NCBI RefSeq assembly: GCF_003149475.2
Contig: NZ_QFWV02000008.1
Coordinates: 4,248 to 48,672 of the forward strand
From: Oceaniradius stylonematis
GTDB taxonomy: Bacteria > Pseudomonadota > Alphaproteobacteria > Rhizobiales > Rhizobiaceae
Direction: 5' to 3'
DNA: 44,425 nt
Shown here: in pieces, positions 39,717-44,425 of the stretch
Numbering within the stretch: the stretch's first letter is position 1
Layout of the letters: each line of letters begins with the position of its first letter
The notes under the pieces: model-generated
Told to the model about the DNA's origin: nothing
Seen by the model: the letters and a program-made list of their open reading frames with translations, nothing else
The model's database searches: none
Translations under genes and position numbers: made by a program

Positions 39717-40631
39717 ATGGAAGCGATTGCCCGCGCCCTCGACTCCGATCTGGCCTACCGGTTCCGCCGCTCGCCCGTTGCGATGTTGGCCGCGCTCGTC
39801 GTCGTCCTTTTGATCGGCAGTTCGGTCTTTGCGCCGCTGATCACCTCGCAGAACCCGTTCGATCCCGGTTCGCTCAACCTGATGAACGGCTTCTCCGAGC
39901 CGATGCAGCCCAACCAGTTCACCGGCGAGACCTTCGTTCTGGGCACCGACGACCAGGGCCGCGACGTGTTCGCGACCATCCTTTACGGCATGCGGATTTC
40001 GCTGTTCGTCGGCTTTTCGGCGGTGATCTTCGCGATGGTCCTGGGCGTCACGCTCGGCCTGCTCTCGGGCTATGTCGGCGGGCGCACCGACACGATCATC
40101 ATGCGCATTGCCGACATCCAGCTCACCTTCCCCGCCATTCTGGTCGCGCTTTTGATCTTCGGGGTCGCCAAGGGGATCACCCCGCCCGACCGGCGCGACG
40201 AGGTGGCGATCTGGGTGCTGATCATCGCCATCGGCCTGTCCGAATGGGTGCAGTTCGCCCGCGTCGTGCGCGGCGCGACATTGGTCGAAAAGAGCAAGGA
40301 ATATGTGCAGGCCGCCCGGCTGATCGGCCGTTCGCCGGTCGCCATCATGGTGCGCCACATTTTGCCCAACACGCTGTCGCCTGTCCTCGTCATCGCCACC
40401 ATCTCGCTGGCGCTGGCGATCATCGCCGAAGCGACCCTGTCGTTTCTGGGCGTCGGCGCGCCGCCCACCCAGCCCTCGCTCGGCACGCTGATCCGCATCG
40501 GTCAGGAATTCCTGTTCTCGGGCGAATGGTGGATCCTGTTCTTCCCCGCCATGACGCTTCTCGCGCTCGCTTTGTCGGTCAACCTTTTGGGCGACTGGCT
40601 GCGCGACGCGCTCAACCCGAAGCTGAGGTGA
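39717..40631 (+). CDS. dppC: Peptide ABC transporter permease, DppC type
   Basis: A 304-residue permease with the DppC features LGTDDQGRDVFATILYGMRISLFVGF and the EAA loop SKEYVQAARLIGRSPVAIMVRHILPN, ending in NLLGDWLRDALNPKLR. The ATG at 39717 follows GGAGGG one base after the dppB stop. It is followed 5 bp later by the first ATPase gene. Confidence 0.93.
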   Translation: MEAIARALDSDLAYRFRRSPVAMLAALVVVLLIGSSVFAPLITSQNPFDPGSLNLMNGFSEPMQPNQFTGETFVLGTDDQGRDVFATILYGMRISLFVGFSAVIFAMVLGVTLGLLSGYVGGRTDTIIMRIADIQLTFPAILVALLIFGVAKGITPPDRRDEVAIWVLIIAIGLSEWVQFARVVRGATLVEKSKEYVQAARLIGRSPVAIMVRHILPNTLSPVLVIATISLALAIIAEATLSFLGVGAPPTQPSLGTLIRIGQEFLFSGEWWILFFPAMTLLALALSVNLLGDWLRDALNPKLR

Positions 40632-40636
40632 CCGCC

Positions 40637-41619
40637 ATGGATGACGTGCTTCTTTCCGTGCGCGATCTGGTCGTGCAGTTTCCCACCCGCGGCGGCATCC
40701 TGACCGCGCTCGACGGCATCTCGTTTGACATCAAGCGCGGCGAGGTGCTCGGCGTCGTCGGCGAATCGGGCGCCGGCAAGTCGATGACGGGCGCCGCCAT
40801 CATCGGCCTGATCGAGCCGCCGGGACGCATCGCCGGCGGCCAGATCCATCTCGACGGCGAGCGCATCGACAATCTGTCGATGGACGATATGCGCGCCATC
40901 CGCGGCCGACGCATCGCCATGGTCTTCCAGGACCCGCTGACTTCGCTCAACCCGCTCTTCACCATCGCCGAGCAGCTCGTTGAGACGATCCAGACCCATA
41001 TGGCCGTTTCGGCCAGGGAGGCACGCGAGCGGTCGATAGCACTTCTCGACGATGTCGGCATTCCCGCCGCCAGCCGCCGCATCGACGACTATCCGCACCA
41101 GTTCTCGGGCGGCATGCGCCAGCGCGTGGTGATCGCTCTCGCCCTTGCCGCCGAACCCGATCTCGTCATCGCGGACGAGCCGACCACCGCGCTCGACGTG
41201 TCGGTGCAGGCGCAGATCATCGACGTGCTCAAGCGCCTGTGCTCGGAGCGCGGCGCCTCGGTCATGCTGATCACCCATGACATGGGCGTCATCGCCGAGA
41301 CGGCCGACCGCGTGGCCGTGCTCTATGCGGGCCGGCTCGCCGAGATCGGCCCGGTGCGCGACGTGATCAAGGACGCGCTGCATCCCTACACGCACGGGCT
41401 GATGGGCTCGATCCCGACGCTGGCGCAGGAGGACGACCGGCTGGTGCAGATCCCCGGCTCGATGCCGCGCCTGACCGATATCCCTCAGGGCTGCGCCTTC
41501 AACCCGCGCTGCGACCGCGTCTTCGACCGCTGCCGCATCGAGCGCCCCGAACCGATCCCGCACGGCACGCGGCAGGTCGCCTGCTGGCTCTACGACGAAC
41601 AACAGATCAAGGCCGCCGA

Positions 41620-41623
<4 letters not shown>
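40637..41623 (+). CDS. dppD: Peptide ABC transporter ATP-binding protein, DppD type
   Basis: A 328-residue ATPase with Walker A GESGAGKS (42-49), signature FSGGMRQRV, Walker B LVIADEP and the H-loop THD. The C-terminal oligopeptide-transporter domain is [12 protein letters not shown]...GCAFNPRC. It overlaps the dppF-type gene by 4 bp. The ATG at 40637 is supported by GAGGTGA upstream. Confidence 0.93.
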
Positions 41624-42612
<989 letters not shown>

Positions 42613-42623
42613 TATCTTCCTCG

Positions 42624-42637
42624 CCCCGCTTGCGGGG
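42624..42637. repeat. Short GC hairpin between convergent genes
   Basis: CCCCGC / GCGGGG with a 2-nt spacer lies within a CTCGCCCCGCTTGCGGGG context. No T-run follows on either strand, so it is not a clear terminator. It resembles short palindromic intergenic elements common in some Alphaproteobacteria; only one copy was noticed here. Confidence 0.35.
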
Positions 42638-42660
42638 AAAGGGAACAGACGCCCTACGCC

Positions 42661-43659
42661 CTACCCCTTGCCCAGATCGGCCAGGCCCGCCACGCCGCGC
42701 TCGCGCGTGAAGCCAAGCCAGCGCCCGTCTGCCGAAAAGCTCAGCGCGTTCACCGCACCGGCCTCATGTTCGGTGGCGATGTCCATGAACTGCTGCGTCT
42801 TGCGGTCAAACAGCGCGACCGAACCGTCCACATAGCCGATGGCGATCTGCTGTGAATTGGGCCGTGCCGCGACGGTTCGCGACAGCAGATCCTGCTCGCG
42901 CGAAAAAACGCCCGCCTGCTGGCCGATCGGACCGTCGGCGCCGAAGAACGGCCACAGCACCAGCACCTCGGCACCCGCCGTCGCCAGATAGCGCCCGTCG
43001 GCGGTCCAGTCGTAAGAGACCGGTTTGGCCGGATAGCCGCCCATCTTGCCGTGCTTTTCCTCGGGCTTGTCGATCCGCCAGACATGCAGCGCATTCTCGA
43101 GCATCGACGTCACGCAAAAGCGCCCGTCCGGCGAAAAGCCGATCGCATTGTGTGCGCCCTGCCAAGAAAGCATCGCGGTCTCGGACGGTTTGGAAAGGCG
43201 GATGAGGAACGCACCGCCATAGACCGCCGCGCCCAGCCATTTGCCGTCGGGCGAAAAGGAAAGCGCACTGATCGAGGACGCAGCGCTCGCCTCGACGGGG
43301 TTATCCGCTCCCTTGGGCAGCAGATAGATCGTCTTGCCGGCCGACCAGGCGACATGCCCGCGCGGCGAAGCGGCCACCGTGTCGACCCATTTGCGCCCGT
43401 CATGCAGCGTTTCGGGCTCGCCATCGGGCCGGATGCGGATTGCCTTGCCGTCATCGCCCGCCGTGATGATGGCGCCCGATTTCTCGTCGGTCGCGACGGC
43501 AAGAATCGCGCCCTCATGCAGCTTGCGCGCGGCAACCGAACCGTCGAAGCCGCACACATGCACATGGCCGTCGCCATCGGCGACAGCATAGGCCCGGCCG
43601 GCAAACCCGCCGCCCGTCAGCGGCGCGCCCGCCTCCAATGTCTTCAGCGTCATGCTCAT
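42661..43659 (-). CDS. WD40-repeat beta-propeller protein
   Basis: A 332-residue protein made of about seven WD40-like blades, with recurring ALSFSPDGKWLG, AIGFSPDGRFCV, YDWTADGRYLATAG and ALSFSADGRWLGF units. No catalytic domain or signal peptide is visible, so a cytoplasmic scaffold or partner protein is likely. The ATG at 43659 overlaps the stop of the COG0523 GTPase by 4 bp, which implies coupled translation and a shared role, possibly in zinc homeostasis. The function is not established. Confidence 0.82.
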   Translation of the reverse strand: MSMTLKTLEAGAPLTGGGFAGRAYAVADGDGHVHVCGFDGSVAARKLHEGAILAVATDEKSGAIITAGDDGKAIRIRPDGEPETLHDGRKWVDTVAASPRGHVAWSAGKTIYLLPKGADNPVEASAASSISALSFSPDGKWLGAAVYGGAFLIRLSKPSETAMLSWQGAHNAIGFSPDGRFCVTSMLENALHVWRIDKPEEKHGKMGGYPAKPVSYDWTADGRYLATAGAEVLVLWPFFGADGPIGQQAGVFSREQDLLSRTVAARPNSQQIAIGYVDGSVALFDRKTQQFMDIATEHEAGAVNALSFSADGRWLGFTRERGVAGLADLGKG

Positions 43660-44425
43660 GCCGGAACGGGTTGCGCCGCCCGGCACTTCATGAAGCCGTC
43701 CTCGATGATGTCGCGCGGCAAATTGCGGCCGATGAAAACCATGCGGCTGACGCGTGGCTCGTCGTCGCGCCATTCGCGACTGTGGTCGCCTTCCAGCATC
43801 ATGTGCACGGCCTGCGCCACATAGCGCTTGGGGTCGTCCTTGAAGGCGAGGATGCCCTTCATGCGCAACAGATCGATGCCGAATTCCTGGCTGATCATCT
43901 GCACCCAGGGGAAGAACTTTTCGGGGTCGAGCGGCGCCTCGGTGACCAGCGAGAACGAACCGACATGCGCGTCGTGCCGGCTCGCATCCTCATGGTGGTG
44001 GTCGTGGTCGTGATGATGATCGTGGCCATGGTCACGCCCGTGATCGTCATGTCCAAGGAAATCCGGCACGTTTTCGAGGATGCGCTCCAGATCGAAGGCA
44101 TGCCGGCCCAAAATCGTCTCGAGCGGCACGTCGGCGCGCATCGTGCGCACGATCTGCGCGGTCGGATTGATGCGGCGGATGCGCGCTTCGACGCCGACGA
44201 GATCGTCCTCGGTGACGAGATCGGTCTTGTTGAGCAGCACGATGTCGCCGAAGGCGATCTGCTCCTGCGCCTCGGGCGCCCGGTCCAGTTCGCCCGTCAG
44301 GTGCATCGCGTCGGCGACGGTGACGATCGCATCGAGCCGTGTGCGGGCCGAAATGTCCTCGTCGACGAAAAATGTCTGCGCCACCGGCGCCGGATCGGCC
44401 AGTCCGGTCGTCTCCACCAGAATGC
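43656..44425 (-). CDS. CobW/COG0523 family GTPase, C-terminal part (probable zinc metallochaperone)
   Basis: The gene runs off the right edge; the fragment begins within ILVETTGLADP, the conserved Walker B-like region of COG0523 proteins. It contains LLNKTDLV (the NKxD guanine motif) and a His/Asp-rich loop (HDDHGRDHGHDHHHDHDHHH) typical of zinc-handling members. The CobW C-terminal domain is seen in LLRMKGILAFKDDPKRYVAQAVHMM and SRMVFIGRNLPRDII. The N-terminal P-loop and CxCC metal motif lie outside the window. Its stop overlaps the WD40 gene start by 4 bp. Confidence 0.9.
   Translation of the reverse strand, partial: ILVETTGLADPAPVAQTFFVDEDISARTRLDAIVTVADAMHLTGELDRAPEAQEQIAFGDIVLLNKTDLVTEDDLVGVEARIRRINPTAQIVRTMRADVPLETILGRHAFDLERILENVPDFLGHDDHGRDHGHDHHHDHDHHHEDASRHDAHVGSFSLVTEAPLDPEKFFPWVQMISQEFGIDLLRMKGILAFKDDPKRYVAQAVHMMLEGDHSREWRDDEPRVSRMVFIGRNLPRDIIEDGFMKCRAAQPVPA

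Noticed and set aside
42624-42637. A bidirectional terminator between the dppF-type and WD40 genes.
   Set aside because: The hairpin has a 2-nt spacer and no T-run on either strand, so it was listed only as a short GC hairpin.

Overview
The window is a high-G+C alphaproteobacterial chromosome segment carrying part of a purple-bacterial photosynthesis gene cluster (PGC). Next to it lies an oxygen-responsive block (fnrL, hemN, a hemerythrin protein, and the cbb3 oxidase structural and assembly genes), followed by an aminotransferase, a peptide ABC transporter, and the end of a CobW/WD40 operon. The bchFNBHLM-lhaA-puhA order, divergent from ppaA-ppsR-bchG-bch2-bchP, is typical of phototrophic Alphaproteobacteria. 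The genus cannot be fixed from sequence alone; a facultative or aerobic anoxygenic phototroph of the Hyphomicrobiales or Rhodobacterales type fits best.

Region 1 (1-10558, minus strand): bchF, bchN, bchB, bchH, bchL, bchM, lhaA and puhA (truncated at the window edge) are packed with 1-29 bp overlaps or 1-22 bp gaps, so they read as one operon. They cover Mg chelation (BchH), Mg-protoporphyrin methylation (BchM), dark protochlorophyllide reduction (BchLNB), 3-vinyl hydration (BchF), antenna assembly (LhaA) and the reaction-centre H subunit. The bchF promoter carries PpsR-type operators over a perfect -35 hexamer.

Region 2 (10724-17460): the antirepressor ppaA/aerR and the repressor ppsR are followed by bchG, a PucC-family transporter gene (bch2/orf428), bchP and a small membrane-protein gene. 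tspO lies on the opposite strand. Between ppsR and bchG are four alternating PpsR half-sites, each exactly 13 bp from the next.

Region 3 (17528-22385): putR (Lrp family) diverges from putA (proline catabolism), and an SDR oxidoreductase gene converges on putA.

Region 4 (22386-33836): fnrL has a perfect TGT-N12-ACA palindrome just upstream of its start, identical in form to the PpsR sites in the PGC. It is followed by the hemerythrin-hemN operon and ccoNOQP-ccoGHIS. Consensus FNR boxes lie between the hemerythrin gene and ccoN, and before ccoG. The segment joins the PpsR circuit, the FnrL circuit, tetrapyrrole supply and the high-affinity oxidase physically, and perhaps regulatorily.

Region 5 (33947-44425): a class III aminotransferase gene; two tandem paralogous peptide-binding protein genes; dppBCDF-type transporter genes; and, convergent with these, a COG0523 GTPase gene (cut by the window edge) overlapping a WD40-repeat gene. 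No rRNA, tRNA, CRISPR array, insertion sequence or prophage gene was recognised.
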